A stretch of 64,000 bases of DNA from Salinicoccus albus DSM 19776 (lineage in GTDB: Bacteria > Bacillota > Bacilli > Staphylococcales > Salinicoccaceae), in assembly GCF_000385175.1 (NCBI RefSeq), contig NZ_ARQJ01000019.1:1-64000 (forward strand), written 5' to 3'. Within the stretch, counting starts at the first letter, position 1; each line of letters starts with the position of its first letter. Below the pieces are notes generated by a model, which saw only the letters and a program-made list of their open reading frames with translations, made no database searches and was not told the origin of the DNA. The position numbers were made by a program, and so were the translations under genes. Shown here piece by piece: positions 45,408-55,005 of the stretch.

Positions 45408-46436
45408 ATGAAGATGGCTTGGAAAGAAATGATGAAATACAAAATGCGCTATATCATATTAGGTTCGATCATTTTCCTGATCAGCCTGCTGACTTTAAGT
45501 ATTTCAGGGCTGGCAAACGGTTTATCCCAGGATAATGCCGCACTGATTAAAAATATGCCGGAAGGCACATTCTATATGGAAGAAAGCGCTGAGGAGAGTT
45601 ATAACTTTTCCAGTCTGTCGGATTCACAAATCAACGAAGTTAAAAACATTGATGACAATGCCACATTTTTTTCTATACAAATGGGGGAATTTAACGACAG
45701 CGAAGAACAAAAACACAGTCTGGCATATGTCAGTGCATCAGATGACCAGCATTTCCCTGCAGTTGAGCAGGGCGAAATTATTTTAGATCAGTCATTTGCT
45801 GAAGAAGGCCTTGCGGAGGGTGACACAATTGGGAATGAATTGACGGATGAAGATTTGACCGTCGCAGGCTTTGTCGAACAGGAAAAATTCAGTCACTCAC
45901 CTGTCGGATTCATCAGCAGTGATGACTATTCTTCAATGTATGATACGGATACATTCCAGCTTGCTTTTTCAACAGAGAGTGATGCAGCAGTCGATGAACT
46001 ATCCGCCTTTTCCAACGACGAGTTCTTGAATACAATCCCGAGTTACAGTGCGGAACAACTCTCACTGAATATGATCATCGCCTTTCTTTACGTCATCAGC
46101 GGCATGTTATTCGCCATATTTTTCTATATGATCAATGTTCAGAAACTCGGCACTTTCGGTATCTTAAAAGCAGTCGGTGTAAAGACAATCACTCTGTTCA
46201 AAATGATGTGGGCACAGATGTTCATCATTACAGTCATCTCGCTGCTACTCGCGTCCGGCATCAGTGAACTGTTCAATATTTTCGCTCCAAGCGGCATGCC
46301 CTTCCACTTGACTCTTGATATGATCCTGTACTCATCCGCCGCGTTCATCGCTATTGGCTTTGTGGGTGCGACCTTATCAGGGATTCAGATTAAAAAAGTA
46401 GAACCCATGCAGGCAATCAACCAGGGAGGTGCTTAA
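45408..46436 (+). CDS. hrtB: Heme efflux ABC transporter permease
   Basis: The 342-residue MacB/FtsX-type permease has an N-terminal helix (about 13-34), an extracellular domain (about 40-225) and three C-terminal helices. KEMMKYKMRYI at the start, IPSYSAEQLSLNMIIAFLYV near 218 and VEPMQAINQGG at the end match staphylococcal HrtB. It is thought to expel heme from the membrane with HrtA. AAGGAGGAAATTTTT precedes the ATG. The gene order hrtB-hrtA collinear behind hssRS differs from S. aureus, where hssRS and hrtAB are divergent. Confidence 0.88.
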   Translation: MKMAWKEMMKYKMRYIILGSIIFLISLLTLSISGLANGLSQDNAALIKNMPEGTFYMEESAEESYNFSSLSDSQINEVKNIDDNATFFSIQMGEFNDSEEQKHSLAYVSASDDQHFPAVEQGEIILDQSFAEEGLAEGDTIGNELTDEDLTVAGFVEQEKFSHSPVGFISSDDYSSMYDTDTFQLAFSTESDAAVDELSAFSNDEFLNTIPSYSAEQLSLNMIIAFLYVISGMLFAIFFYMINVQKLGTFGILKAVGVKTITLFKMMWAQMFIITVISLLLASGISELFNIFAPSGMPFHLTLDMILYSSAAFIAIGFVGATLSGIQIKKVEPMQAINQGGA

Positions 46437-46437
46437 A

Positions 46438-47112
46438 ATGGCATTATTTCAACTTGATAATATACAAAAAACTTTTAAACATGGCACAACAAGCGAACAA
46501 ATTCTCCAGAGCATTGACCTGGAACTGACCAAAGGTGCGCTCACTGCACTGACCGGTGCTTCAGGATCAGGAAAAAGTACATTGCTGACTATCGCAGCCG
46601 GTCTGCAGGAGACGACTGAAGGGACAATCAGATTTGAAGACAAAACACTTACAGCAATAAGTGCGGAACAAGTGAGGGAAGTCCGGGCAAAACATTTTGG
46701 TTTCGTTTTCCAGCAGGCCCACCTTGTCCCGTTTCTAACAGTTAAAGAACAGCTTGAGCTAATGCTTGATACAGCGGAATTAAAATGGTCAAAAGAAAAG
46801 CGCCGGTCGCGCATTAAAGAAACACTTGAATCCGTCGGTATGTGGTCGCACAGAGACAGCCAGCCGGAAAATTTGTCAGGCGGTGAGAAACAGCGGGTGG
46901 CAATCGCACGGTCAATCATCCATGAACCAAAGATGCTGTTCGCCGACGAGCCAACTGCAAGCCTCGATTCAAAACGCTCAGCTGAAGTGATGTCACTCAT
47001 CCAGGGGTTGTCAAAAGAACTGGATATCACAGTACTGATGGTCACACATGATGAAGATGTTCTGCAATATGCAGATCGGACCGTTGAGATGAAAGATGGC
47101 AAAATAATTTAA
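46438..47112 (+). CDS. hrtA: Heme efflux ABC transporter ATPase
   Basis: The 224-residue ATPase has Walker A GASGSGKST near residue 40, signature LSGGEKQR, Walker B MLFADEP and H-loop VTHD. It belongs to the LolD/MacB-like group, matching HrtA. The start is the ATG 8 nt after GGGAGG; a GTG just upstream lies in the binding site and is not used. Its start follows the hrtB stop by one base. A bidirectional hairpin ends the transcript. Confidence 0.9.
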   Translation: MALFQLDNIQKTFKHGTTSEQILQSIDLELTKGALTALTGASGSGKSTLLTIAAGLQETTEGTIRFEDKTLTAISAEQVREVRAKHFGFVFQQAHLVPFLTVKEQLELMLDTAELKWSKEKRRSRIKETLESVGMWSHRDSQPENLSGGEKQRVAIARSIIHEPKMLFADEPTASLDSKRSAEVMSLIQGLSKELDITVLMVTHDEDVLQYADRTVEMKDGKII

Positions 47113-47135
47113 GGTAACAAAAGTGAACACGGGAT

Positions 47136-47190
47136 AAAAAAAGCCTCCAAAAACTGGTCACTGTAAAAGTGAAGTTTTAGAGGCTTTTTC
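47136..47190. terminator. Bidirectional terminator between hrtA and azlD
   Basis: AAAAAGCCTC.AAAAACT pairs with AGTTTT.GAGGCTTTTT around an inner CACT/AGTG stem. T runs follow on both strands. Confidence 0.85.
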
Positions 47191-47205
47191 TTATTCTGCT
47201 GTTTT

Positions 47206-47532
47206 TCAAAAAAATACCTGCACGAGGAGCATGTAAAACAGAGTCCCCCCGGCAATGGACAGGAGCATACTTCTTTTCCAATAGTGCAGTATGATGACAA
47301 CGGCGACTGATATCATTTCAGGCAAAAAACTCTGGATAGATGACAATTCTATGTTCCGCAGCGCATATACAACCAAAAGTCCGAAAACTGCCGGGGGCAA
47401 TACATAACCCAGATACTTTATGTAGGAAGGCGTCGGGCTGTCCGAAGAAAATATTATAAACGGCAGGAAACGTGTGGTCAGTGTTCCGGCAGCCACAACG
47501 CCAATAATGATCATTTCCTGTATAAGTGTCAT
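47206..47532 (-). CDS. azlD: Branched-chain amino acid exporter small subunit AzlD
   Basis: The 108-residue, four-helix protein is of AzlD type, with the marker TRFLPFIIF near residue 21 and VLPPAVFGLLVVYALRNI. It pairs with AzlC, the family that exports branched-chain amino acids (AzlCD, BrnFE). It overlaps azlC by 4 nt. Confidence 0.85.
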   Translation of the reverse strand: MTLIQEMIIIGVVAAGTLTTRFLPFIIFSSDSPTPSYIKYLGYVLPPAVFGLLVVYALRNIELSSIQSFLPEMISVAVVIILHYWKRSMLLSIAGGTLFYMLLVQVFF

Positions 47533-48242
47533 TTATCTGTCACCACCTTGTCTTTCATCTTATCCCTTCTGACAAATGACAGAACCAGCAGCATAATGAC
47601 CATTGCAGGCAGTATAAATTGATCTGCCCCGAATATCATCAGACAGACCGCCGATATGGCTAAACCGGCCATCGAGCTGAAATGGTCGTGTTCTTTCATC
47701 CACTGTTCCACAAAAATAACCACAAATAATGCTGTCATGACAAATTCCAGACCTGAGGTATCAAAAGTGATAGCAGAGCCGAACAAACTGCCGATCGCTG
47801 TGCCTGAAACCCAATAGATCTGGTTCAGCAGCGTGACATAGAACATGAACCAGCCTTTATCCACATCTTTAGGGATACCCGCGGTACTATTGATGACAAA
47901 TGATTCGTCGCACATGCCATATATCAGGTAGTACTTTTTCTTCCCTGTATTTTTAAACTTATCCAGCATCGAAATACCATAAAAGAGGTGCCGGGCATTG
48001 ATCATCAGTGTCAATATGAAAGCACTGACAGGATTGAAAGCACTTAACAATAAATTCCCGGCAACAAATTCCATCGATCCGGCAAAAATAAGCAAGCTCA
48101 TCATGATGGCATAGATGGGCGCAAATCCTAAAGAGTGCATATATATGCCGTAGGCCATCCCTAGAAATGAAAAACCAGCCAGAATGGGGATTGTTTTAGG
48201 AAAAGCATATTTTATCGCATTTAGATGTTTATCTGCAGTCAT
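47529..48242 (-). CDS. azlC: Branched-chain amino acid exporter large subunit AzlC
   Basis: The 237-residue AzlC-family protein has about seven helices, with FLGMAYGIYMHSLGF near residue 26 and MSLLIFAGSMEFVAGNLLL near residue 48. MINARHLFYGISM and MCDESFVIN are family phrases. With AzlD it forms an amino acid exporter; leucine, isoleucine or analogues are the likely substrates. No Lrp/AzlB regulator is adjacent. Confidence 0.88.
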   Translation of the reverse strand: MTADKHLNAIKYAFPKTIPILAGFSFLGMAYGIYMHSLGFAPIYAIMMSLLIFAGSMEFVAGNLLLSAFNPVSAFILTLMINARHLFYGISMLDKFKNTGKKKYYLIYGMCDESFVINSTAGIPKDVDKGWFMFYVTLLNQIYWVSGTAIGSLFGSAITFDTSGLEFVMTALFVVIFVEQWMKEHDHFSSMAGLAISAVCLMIFGADQFILPAMVIMLLVLSFVRRDKMKDKVVTDK

Positions 48243-48404
48243 CCATGTTCACCCGCTTTCCAGTTTTAATCGACATAAAAGGGAAGAGATTATCCACCCG
48301 GCGTTGATTATCTTCCTTCCTCCGAAAATCGTTATCATGTCAGAATTTCCGATTAACTCAAATGTTCGTTATAGTATACAATCCACAGAGAACACGCGTA
48401 TTCA

Positions 48405-48439
48405 AAAGTCCCCATAGGTTCGTAACCTATGGGGACTTT
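48405..48439 (-). terminator. Terminator behind tRNA-Ala
   Basis: A 16-bp perfect stem AAAGTCCCCATAGGTT/AACCTATGGGGACTTT with a CGT loop lies just past the tRNA in reading direction and is followed on the minus strand by TGAATACG. Confidence 0.85.
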
Positions 48440-48452
48440 AAGGTATATGGTA

Positions 48453-48525
48453 TGGAGCCAAGGGGGCTCGAACCCCTGACCTTTGCGCTGCCAGCGCAAC
48501 GCTCTCCCAGCTGAGCTATGGCCCC
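48453..48525 (-). tRNA. tRNA-Ala (anticodon GGC)
   Basis: The minus strand folds into a 73-nt tRNA: acceptor GGGGCCA/TGGCTCC, D-arm with AGCTCAGCTGGGAGAGC, anticodon stem TTGCG/CGCAA with loop CTGGCAG (anticodon GGC), and T-arm GGTTCGAGCC. The discriminator base is A and the CCA end is not encoded. It stands alone and is followed by a strong terminator. Confidence 0.95.
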
Positions 48526-48772
48526 GGAATATGAAGTATGAATGCTGGATATGGAGATGAATATTAAAATATCTCCAATAAGATTATCTATCAAAATAAA
48601 CAAATTGTCAAAGAAAAATTCTATCCTAATCCTGCCGGATTAAAATGATGAAGGGTCATGATTGTTTAATTAATATTTTTTATTCTCAGACCCTTATGTG
48701 TTGATCTGCATGGTACGATGTAAATAACACAGCCTGTACTGCATCTTACATACACAAAGGAGATGTTTCATT

Positions 48773-49222
48773 ATGAAAATCAGGGAAGCGACACTTGAAG
48801 ATCTGCATGATATTGTAAAACTGCTTGCTGATGATGAACTGGGTCAGACGAGGGAAAATGACACTGATCCCTTGCCACCTGAGTATACTGAAGCTTTTAA
48901 GAACATTGAAAAACAACAAGGGAACCAGGTTATAGTCGTCACTGAAAACGAAAAGATCGCTGGCTGTCTGCAGCTTACTTTTATACCAACCATCGCGAGG
49001 AACGGCATGACCCGGGCTCAAATCGAGGGGGTCAGGGTCCGGCATTCTCATCGCAGCAGAGGGGTTGGGCAGGCATTATTTGAAGAGGCGGTCAGGCTGT
49101 CCAAAGAGAATGGCTGCGGTCTTATCCAATTGACCACTGATAAAACTCGTACAGAGGCACATGGATTCTATGAAAAATTGGGCTTTAAAGTCACACATGA
49201 AGGAATGAAGTTATTCCTGTAA
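48773..49222 (+). CDS. GNAT-family N-acetyltransferase
   Basis: The 149-residue protein starts MKIREATLEDLHDIVKL, a typical GNAT opening. The acetyl-CoA loop reads VRVRHSHRSRGVGQALFEEA near residue 83, and TRTEAHGFYEKLGF closes the fold. AAGGAGATGTTTCATT precedes the ATG. The acceptor substrate is not evident. Confidence 0.9.
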   Translation: MKIREATLEDLHDIVKLLADDELGQTRENDTDPLPPEYTEAFKNIEKQQGNQVIVVTENEKIAGCLQLTFIPTIARNGMTRAQIEGVRVRHSHRSRGVGQALFEEAVRLSKENGCGLIQLTTDKTRTEAHGFYEKLGFKVTHEGMKLFL

Positions 49223-49343
49223 TTGAGAGTACAGCTCTGTTTTTAAAACCAAATGTTTACAACATTATGGCAGAATACTAAATAGGAAATGACAAAGTAC
49301 TCAGAAACGCTGCTTGCGCAGGTTTTACAGGAAGGTTTTGAAT

Positions 49344-49757
49344 TTATTTAACGATCATTACAGGAATTTCTGCACGCTTGGCTACTTTGTGGCTGACGCT
49401 GCCCATCACCATTTCCTGTAGTCCATTCAACCCTCTTGTCCCGAGGAAAACCGCCTGATGTTCACCCTTGTTGGCAAATTTGACGACCGTTTCATTCGGC
49501 ACCCCATTCTCAAAATGCACCTGGTACGGGATATTGTTGGATGCATACAAGCCGGTGATTTTAGAGAGCTTTGCTTTCCGTTTACTAACAATACTTTCGG
49601 ACGCCCCGCTATGCAAAACATCCTCCTTGGAATCCGCCGGATTGATAACATTCAGTATCGTTACCTGTGTATCTTCATTGATGAAATGGAGTGTCTCTTC
49701 AGCAGCTCTGAAACTGTTATCGGAACCATCCGCGGCGAGCAGAATCTTTTTATACAT
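49344..49757 (-). CDS. Universal stress protein
   Basis: The 137-residue UspA-type protein opens MYKKILLAADGSDNSFRAAE and shows the ATP-binding end LGTRGLNGLQEMVMGSVSHK, which fits the G-2x-G-9x-G-S pattern. It lies 16 nt downstream of the SulP gene on the same strand, so the two are probably cotranscribed. Usp proteins next to SulP carriers are common. Confidence 0.9.
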   Translation of the reverse strand: MYKKILLAADGSDNSFRAAEETLHFINEDTQVTILNVINPADSKEDVLHSGASESIVSKRKAKLSKITGLYASNNIPYQVHFENGVPNETVVKFANKGEHQAVFLGTRGLNGLQEMVMGSVSHKVAKRAEIPVMIVK

Positions 49758-49773
49758 AATAATTCCCCCTTTG

Positions 49774-51228
49774 TTATTGAGTCAGATGCTGTTCATTCAA
49801 CTGGCTGAGTTCTTTAACAATCTTTCGGCTGTCTGCGTTCAGCCGGCTGACATAAACCGTATTCCCTTTCTCTTCGAATTTCCTCACAATGGTATCAATG
49901 GCATCCACTGCAGAATCATCCCAGAGATGAGATTGGGAAAAGTCCAATTGAACAGGCTTATCATATTTCTTAAATTCTATCTGTGCAATCATTGTATCTA
50001 TGGAAGCGAAAAATATCTGTCCTTCAAAACGCAGTATATTGACATTTTTCAATGATTCAAAATGGATATCTACCTTAGAAATTTTCGTCGCAAAGAATAT
50101 GGCACTGAAAAGCACACCCGCAATGACCCCGATAGCCAGGTTACTGGTGAAAAGCACGATGATGACTGTAATCAGCATAACGAACGCATCTGTACGCGGT
50201 GCTTTCTGCAGATATCTAAATGAACCCCAGTCGAACGTGCCGATGGATACCATTACCATGATACCTGCCAGAATCGGCATTGGGATCTGGACGACCCAGT
50301 TCCCAAGCACAATAATCAAAAACATCAGAAAGATGCCTGCTGTAAATGTAGACAGCCGGGTGGTCGCACCAGATTTCACGTTAATGACCGATTGCCCGAT
50401 CATTGCACAGCCGCCCATACCGCCAAAGAACCCGGTGATGAAGTTTGCAATACCCTGTCCGCGAGATTCTCTGTTCTTGCTGCTGTAGGTATCCGTAGCA
50501 TTGTCGACAATCCTTGCTGTTAGAAGGCTTTCCACCAAGCCGACGATGGCCATGGAGATAGAATAAGGCAGGATAATCTGCAATGTTTCCCAGTTAAACG
50601 GCACATCCGGAATCAAAAAGCTTGGCAGGGATCGATCGATACTGCCCAGATCACCGACGGTGCGCAGGTCGGAACCCGTCATAAGATAAGCACTTGTGAG
50701 CACAACGAGCGCGATGAGTGGTGCAGGTATCTTTTTCAAAAATCTTGGCAGTATATAAAGAATGAGAAGCGTAATGATGACATAGATGTATGTATCAAAG
50801 GAAATGCCAAAAATATGTTCTATCTGGGACATGAAAATCATAATGGCCAGTGCGTTCACAAAACCGATCATGACTGAATTTGGAATGAATTTCATCAGTT
50901 TTCCAACCTTCAGAACTCCAAGCAGAATCTGTATTACCCCCATCAGAATCGTAGCAGTGAGTAAGTATTCGACCCCGTATTCACTGACAAGCGGGACAAC
51001 GAGTAAAGCAATCGCCCCTGTGGCGCCTGAAATCATCGCTGGACGACCGCCGGCAAAAGAAATAATAACTGCAATGAGAAATGATGCATATAGTCCGACC
51101 ATCGGATCGACACCTGCAATGATTGAGAATGCGATAGCCTCGGGAATCAATGCCAGGGCAACGACTATACCTGCCATAATATTGGTCCCCGGGTTACTCA
51201 GCCATTCTCTTTTGAATTTTTCTATCAT
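49774..51228 (-). CDS. SulP (SLC26) family anion transporter with STAS domain
   Basis: The 484-residue carrier has a large transmembrane domain (about 15-385) with the family opening [20 protein letters not shown], then a C-terminal STAS domain (about 400-480). SulP proteins import sulfate or bicarbonate. The gene lies 800 bp from divergent cysD-cysNC, which favours sulfate, but a BicA-like bicarbonate role cannot be excluded by eye. It is followed by a Usp gene. Confidence 0.88.
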   Translation of the reverse strand: MIEKFKREWLSNPGTNIMAGIVVALALIPEAIAFSIIAGVDPMVGLYASFLIAVIISFAGGRPAMISGATGAIALLVVPLVSEYGVEYLLTATILMGVIQILLGVLKVGKLMKFIPNSVMIGFVNALAIMIFMSQIEHIFGISFDTYIYVIITLLILYILPRFLKKIPAPLIALVVLTSAYLMTGSDLRTVGDLGSIDRSLPSFLIPDVPFNWETLQIILPYSISMAIVGLVESLLTARIVDNATDTYSSKNRESRGQGIANFITGFFGGMGGCAMIGQSVINVKSGATTRLSTFTAGIFLMFLIIVLGNWVVQIPMPILAGIMVMVSIGTFDWGSFRYLQKAPRTDAFVMLITVIIVLFTSNLAIGVIAGVLFSAIFFATKISKVDIHFESLKNVNILRFEGQIFFASIDTMIAQIEFKKYDKPVQLDFSQSHLWDDSAVDAIDTIVRKFEEKGNTVYVSRLNADSRKIVKELSQLNEQHLTQ

Positions 51229-51342
51229 ATTTGAAGCACTCCTCTGAAATAACTAGAGCAATTATAACAGAATAGTTTCATATGTATACCCCTTTTTGAG
51301 AAAAGCATGTTATAATTTTTAAAAAAGCAGGAGTGTTATTCG

Positions 51343-51885
51343 ATGAAATATGGTTATACCAGACCCGTGGACTTATATGATGAAATCTCAGAGCAGCAGC
51401 TAAAACTGGAAAGCTATGCAGACAGGCTTTTCACGGAAGCACACTCAGATAGTAAGAAACGATACGAATTGGAGAAATTGCTTAAAGATACGATATCCCC
51501 TGGTGATGAATTGTTTGTTACCGATTTATGCATCCTTGCCGATTCAACGAAACAGCTCGTAGATATCGTCAATGATTCCGAACGTAAGGCGCTCCGTATT
51601 CATGTGCTCAATATAGATGTTGTCATCGATCCTTCATCCCAGTTCAGCTTTCATCAAGTATTGTATGAAATTTCCAGCTTTCAAAGCGATATCGTGAAGT
51701 TCAGGACAAAGCGCGGGATCAACCAGGCAGCCAAAGGGGGAAAACAGATGGGCAGACCGAGACGTAATGATGAAAATATAAAGAGAGCAGTAGAAATGTA
51801 TATGTCGAAAAAATATACATTGGATGAAATCAAGGAAGCGACCCGCATCAGCCGTGCGACATTGTACCGTCATTTAGAAAGATAG
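51343..51885 (+). CDS. Serine-recombinase-like protein lacking catalytic residues
   Basis: The 180-residue protein has the resolvase/invertase layout: N-terminal domain (about 1-125) and Hin-type helix-turn-helix (about 138-180, GRPRRNDENIKRAVEMYMSK ending in SRATLYRHL). The catalytic Ser, normally in GYARVST, is lost: here GYTRPVDLYD. The DRLGRS Arg motif is also changed to DLCILADS. So it likely binds DNA without cutting it, possibly as a regulator. It is divergent from the SulP gene and lies upstream of cysD. AGCAGGAGTGTTATTCG precedes the ATG. Confidence 0.8.
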   Translation: MKYGYTRPVDLYDEISEQQLKLESYADRLFTEAHSDSKKRYELEKLLKDTISPGDELFVTDLCILADSTKQLVDIVNDSERKALRIHVLNIDVVIDPSSQFSFHQVLYEISSFQSDIVKFRTKRGINQAAKGGKQMGRPRRNDENIKRAVEMYMSKKYTLDEIKEATRISRATLYRHLER

Positions 51886-52025
51886 TTTAAAATCACAAAT
51901 AAACCGCGTCATTTTAGATTCAGCATAATTTTGAAACAGCTGTTCCCGGACACCAGTTGAGAGAAACTCGAAAATAGTGGTAACATGATCCTTAACTTTA
52001 AATTCCGTAGCAGGAGGCTTATTTT

Positions 52026-52928
52026 ATGTCCAACGTGCACTCGCACCTTGATCAGCTTGAAGCAGAAGCGATATATATCATTCGTGAAGTGGCGGCGGAA
52101 TGTGAAAAGCCGGTGATGCTGTATTCCATCGGCAAGGACAGCTCTGTCATGCTTCACCTGGCAATCAAAGCATTTTATCCGGAAAAACCACCTTTCCCTT
52201 TTATGCATATAGATACGACTTGGAAATTCAAGGAAATGATACACTTTAGGGATCAAAAAGCAGCGGAATATGGGATTGAAATGATCGTCCATACGAATCA
52301 GAAAGGCCTGGATGAAGGAATGAATCCCTTTGACCATGGAGCTGCCTATACAGATATCATGAAAACTGAGGCTTTAAAGCAGGGACTTGATAAGTATGGG
52401 TTTACAGCAGCGTTTGGGGGCGGCCGGCGGGATGAGGAAAAATCCCGTGCCAAAGAGCGGGTGTTCTCTTTTCGCAATGAATATCATACCTGGGACCCCA
52501 GAAACCAGAAACCGGAAATGTGGAAGCTTTATAACACCCGTATAAACCAGGGAGAAAGCATGCGGGTGTTCCCGTTGTCCAACTGGACAGAAAAGGATAT
52601 ATGGCAATACATTCGCAGGGAGAACATCGACATTGTCCCCCTCTATTTCGCCAAAGAACGCCCGGTCGTTCACCGGGACAACAACATTATCATGGTTGAT
52701 GACGACCGCATGAAATTGCAGGACGGTGAAACAATCCGCCGCGAAAAAGTGCGCTTCCGCACACTTGGATGCTATCCGCTGACCGGCGGGGTGCATTCCG
52801 ACGCGGATACATTGGATGCAATCATCGATGAAACACTTGGTGCAGTGTCTTCTGAGCGGACCAGCCGTGTGATCGATCATGAGGCGTCCGGAAGCATGGA
52901 ACGCCGCAAGCGGGAGGGCTATTTCTAA
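52026..52928 (+). CDS. cysD: Sulfate adenylyltransferase subunit 2
   Basis: The 300-residue subunit of ATP sulfurylase makes adenosine 5'-phosphosulfate from ATP and sulfate, driven by GTP hydrolysis on CysN. The PP-loop is [13 protein letters not shown] near residue 38; [17 protein letters not shown] near 122 and [14 protein letters not shown] near 180 are family marks. AGCAGGAGGCTTATTTT precedes the ATG. It is followed without a gap by cysNC. The CysD/CysN type is mostly known from proteobacteria and actinobacteria; many Bacilli use the unrelated Sat enzyme. Confidence 0.95.
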   Translation: MSNVHSHLDQLEAEAIYIIREVAAECEKPVMLYSIGKDSSVMLHLAIKAFYPEKPPFPFMHIDTTWKFKEMIHFRDQKAAEYGIEMIVHTNQKGLDEGMNPFDHGAAYTDIMKTEALKQGLDKYGFTAAFGGGRRDEEKSRAKERVFSFRNEYHTWDPRNQKPEMWKLYNTRINQGESMRVFPLSNWTEKDIWQYIRRENIDIVPLYFAKERPVVHRDNNIIMVDDDRMKLQDGETIRREKVRFRTLGCYPLTGGVHSDADTLDAIIDETLGAVSSERTSRVIDHEASGSMERRKREGYF

Positions 52929-54764
52929 ATGAAACCATTACTGAAATTTATTACGTGCGGCAGTGTGGATGACGGAAAATCGACACTCATCGGACATATG
53001 TTATACGATGCAAAGCTTTTGTTCACAGATCAGATAAAAGCACTTGAATTGGAGAGTAAATTGGGCAGCAGAGCAGGAAACATCGATTATTCCCTGTTAC
53101 TGGATGGTCTGATGGCAGAAAGGGAACAGGGAATCACCATTGATGTCGCCTACCGTTATTTCACAAGCTCACACCGCTCTTTCATCGTCGCGGACACCCC
53201 AGGGCATGAAGAGTATACACGCAATATGGCGGTAGGGGCTTCCGCCGCCGATCTCGCGGTGATTCTGGTGGATGTAACGCAGGGGCTGACATCCCAGACA
53301 AAGCGGCATTTGCGCATCTGCGCTTTGATGGGAATCCGGCATTTCGTACTCGCTGTCAATAAAATGGATCTGACGGGCTACGATCGGAAACATTTTGAAG
53401 AAATTAAAACCAATTTTGAACACATGGCGGCTTCCTTTAATATTGCGAGCCTGCAGGTCATCCCAATTTCTGCAACAGAAGGAGACAATATTACTGAGAA
53501 TTCCAGTCACACACCGTGGTATACAGGTCTGCCGCTGCTGCCTTACCTGGAATTGATCGAGGTCGGACAGACGCCGGCACAGGATCAGTTCGTCATGCCT
53601 GTACAACGGGTCAGCCGGCCAAACCATGAATTCCGCGGCTTCCAGGGACAGGTGGAAACAGGCACCGTTTCTATCGGAGAAGAGCTGCAGATATTGCCGG
53701 GCAATGAAAGCGCGACGGTTGAATCGCTTCTTTTCGCCGATGAACAGGCAGAGGAAGCCAGCGCCGGGCAGCCAATTACGGTGCAGCTGAACAAAGAGGT
53801 GGATGTCTCCCGGGGCAGTGTTCTGACCACAGATAAAAATCTGCAGGTCAACGATATGCTGAGTGCCTCAGTGCTATGGATGGATGATCGGCCGCTTCAT
53901 AGCGGCAGAAACTATCTGATAAAAATCGGCACCCGTACAGTGCCTGGTTCCGTGATGAAGATCAAACACAAGACTGACACGAACACGGGCGAAAAACTGC
54001 CGGCGGACCGGATTTATAAGAATGAGCTGGCCGAGTGTGAAATATCTCTGGCAGAACGTATCCCATTTGATAAATTCTCTGCCAACGCGTCCATGGGCAG
54101 CATGATCTTTATCGACAGAGTGACAAATATGACTTCCGGATGCGGAGTGGTGGAACGCTCACTTCAACGTTCGAAAAATATCGAGTGGCAGAAAACCGAA
54201 ATAACGCCGGATATCCGTGCCCGACAGAAAGGGCAGGTACCTTTAACAATATGGTTTACCGGGCTCTCCGGTTCCGGCAAGACCACATTGGCCAACGAAA
54301 TCGAAAAAAGGCTGGCCTCAGCCGGATATCATACCACCCTGCTCGATGGAGATAACGTGAGACACGGCCTGAATAAAGATCTGGGTTTTAACGAAGGAGA
54401 CCGCGTGGAAAATATTCGCCGCATCGCCGAAGTCGCCCGTCTGATGAACGATGGCGGGCTGATTACGCTTGCTTCATTTATCTCCCCTTACGAAAGCGAC
54501 CGGGAGAATGCCAGGGAAATCATAGGGAACGGGCAGTTTATCACCGTCTATGTAAACACCCCCATTGAAGTATGTGAGCAGAGAGATACAAAGGGGCTGT
54601 ACAGAAAAGCACGTGCAGGAGAAATCACCAGCTTCACAGGTGTGACAGGCCCGTATGAAGCGCCGTCCCACCCGGATATTACCGTAGATACCGCGCAATA
54701 TTCAGTCGAAGACGCAGCCGAATTAATACTATCAGAAGTCATCAGGCCAAAAATCTCACGATAA
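52929..54764 (+). CDS. cysNC: Bifunctional sulfate adenylyltransferase subunit 1/APS kinase
   Basis: The 611-residue fusion has an EF-Tu-like GTPase (about 1-210) with GSVDDGKSTLIGHML, DTPGHEEYTRNMA and NKMDL; two beta-barrel domains (about 220-425); and an APS kinase domain (about 435-611) with the P-loop GLSGSGKTT near 445 and DGDNVRHGLNKDLGF. CysD-CysN makes APS and CysC phosphorylates it to PAPS. The NodQ-type fusion serves sulfation in rhizobia. The ATG directly follows the cysD stop. No APS/PAPS reductase gene is near. Confidence 0.95.
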   Translation: MKPLLKFITCGSVDDGKSTLIGHMLYDAKLLFTDQIKALELESKLGSRAGNIDYSLLLDGLMAEREQGITIDVAYRYFTSSHRSFIVADTPGHEEYTRNMAVGASAADLAVILVDVTQGLTSQTKRHLRICALMGIRHFVLAVNKMDLTGYDRKHFEEIKTNFEHMAASFNIASLQVIPISATEGDNITENSSHTPWYTGLPLLPYLELIEVGQTPAQDQFVMPVQRVSRPNHEFRGFQGQVETGTVSIGEELQILPGNESATVESLLFADEQAEEASAGQPITVQLNKEVDVSRGSVLTTDKNLQVNDMLSASVLWMDDRPLHSGRNYLIKIGTRTVPGSVMKIKHKTDTNTGEKLPADRIYKNELAECEISLAERIPFDKFSANASMGSMIFIDRVTNMTSGCGVVERSLQRSKNIEWQKTEITPDIRARQKGQVPLTIWFTGLSGSGKTTLANEIEKRLASAGYHTTLLDGDNVRHGLNKDLGFNEGDRVENIRRIAEVARLMNDGGLITLASFISPYESDRENAREIIGNGQFITVYVNTPIEVCEQRDTKGLYRKARAGEITSFTGVTGPYEAPSHPDITVDTAQYSVEDAAELILSEVIRPKISR

Positions 54765-54784
54765 CGATATCAATATGACAGGGT

Positions 54785-54824
54785 CCCGACCATCAGGCAA
54801 ACTGTTTGAGGGTCGGGTTATTTT
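54785..54824 (+). terminator. Terminator of cysD-cysNC
   Basis: The stem CCCGACC/GGTCGGG with inner CAAAC/GTTTG is followed by TTATTTTCG. Confidence 0.82.
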
Positions 54825-55005
54825 CGTGCCAGGCGCTCTTAAATTCCGGAGGAAGCAGTTAACTATAAGTGTAAACCATCGAAATGGTAATATCATAATA
54901 AAGTAGGATTTAAAAAATAAGTGAAATCTATATAATGGAAAAGAGAATCTTTTAGTTCAACCCATCTGGATATGAATAACTATAATACTTATAGAGGTGA
55001 AAATA

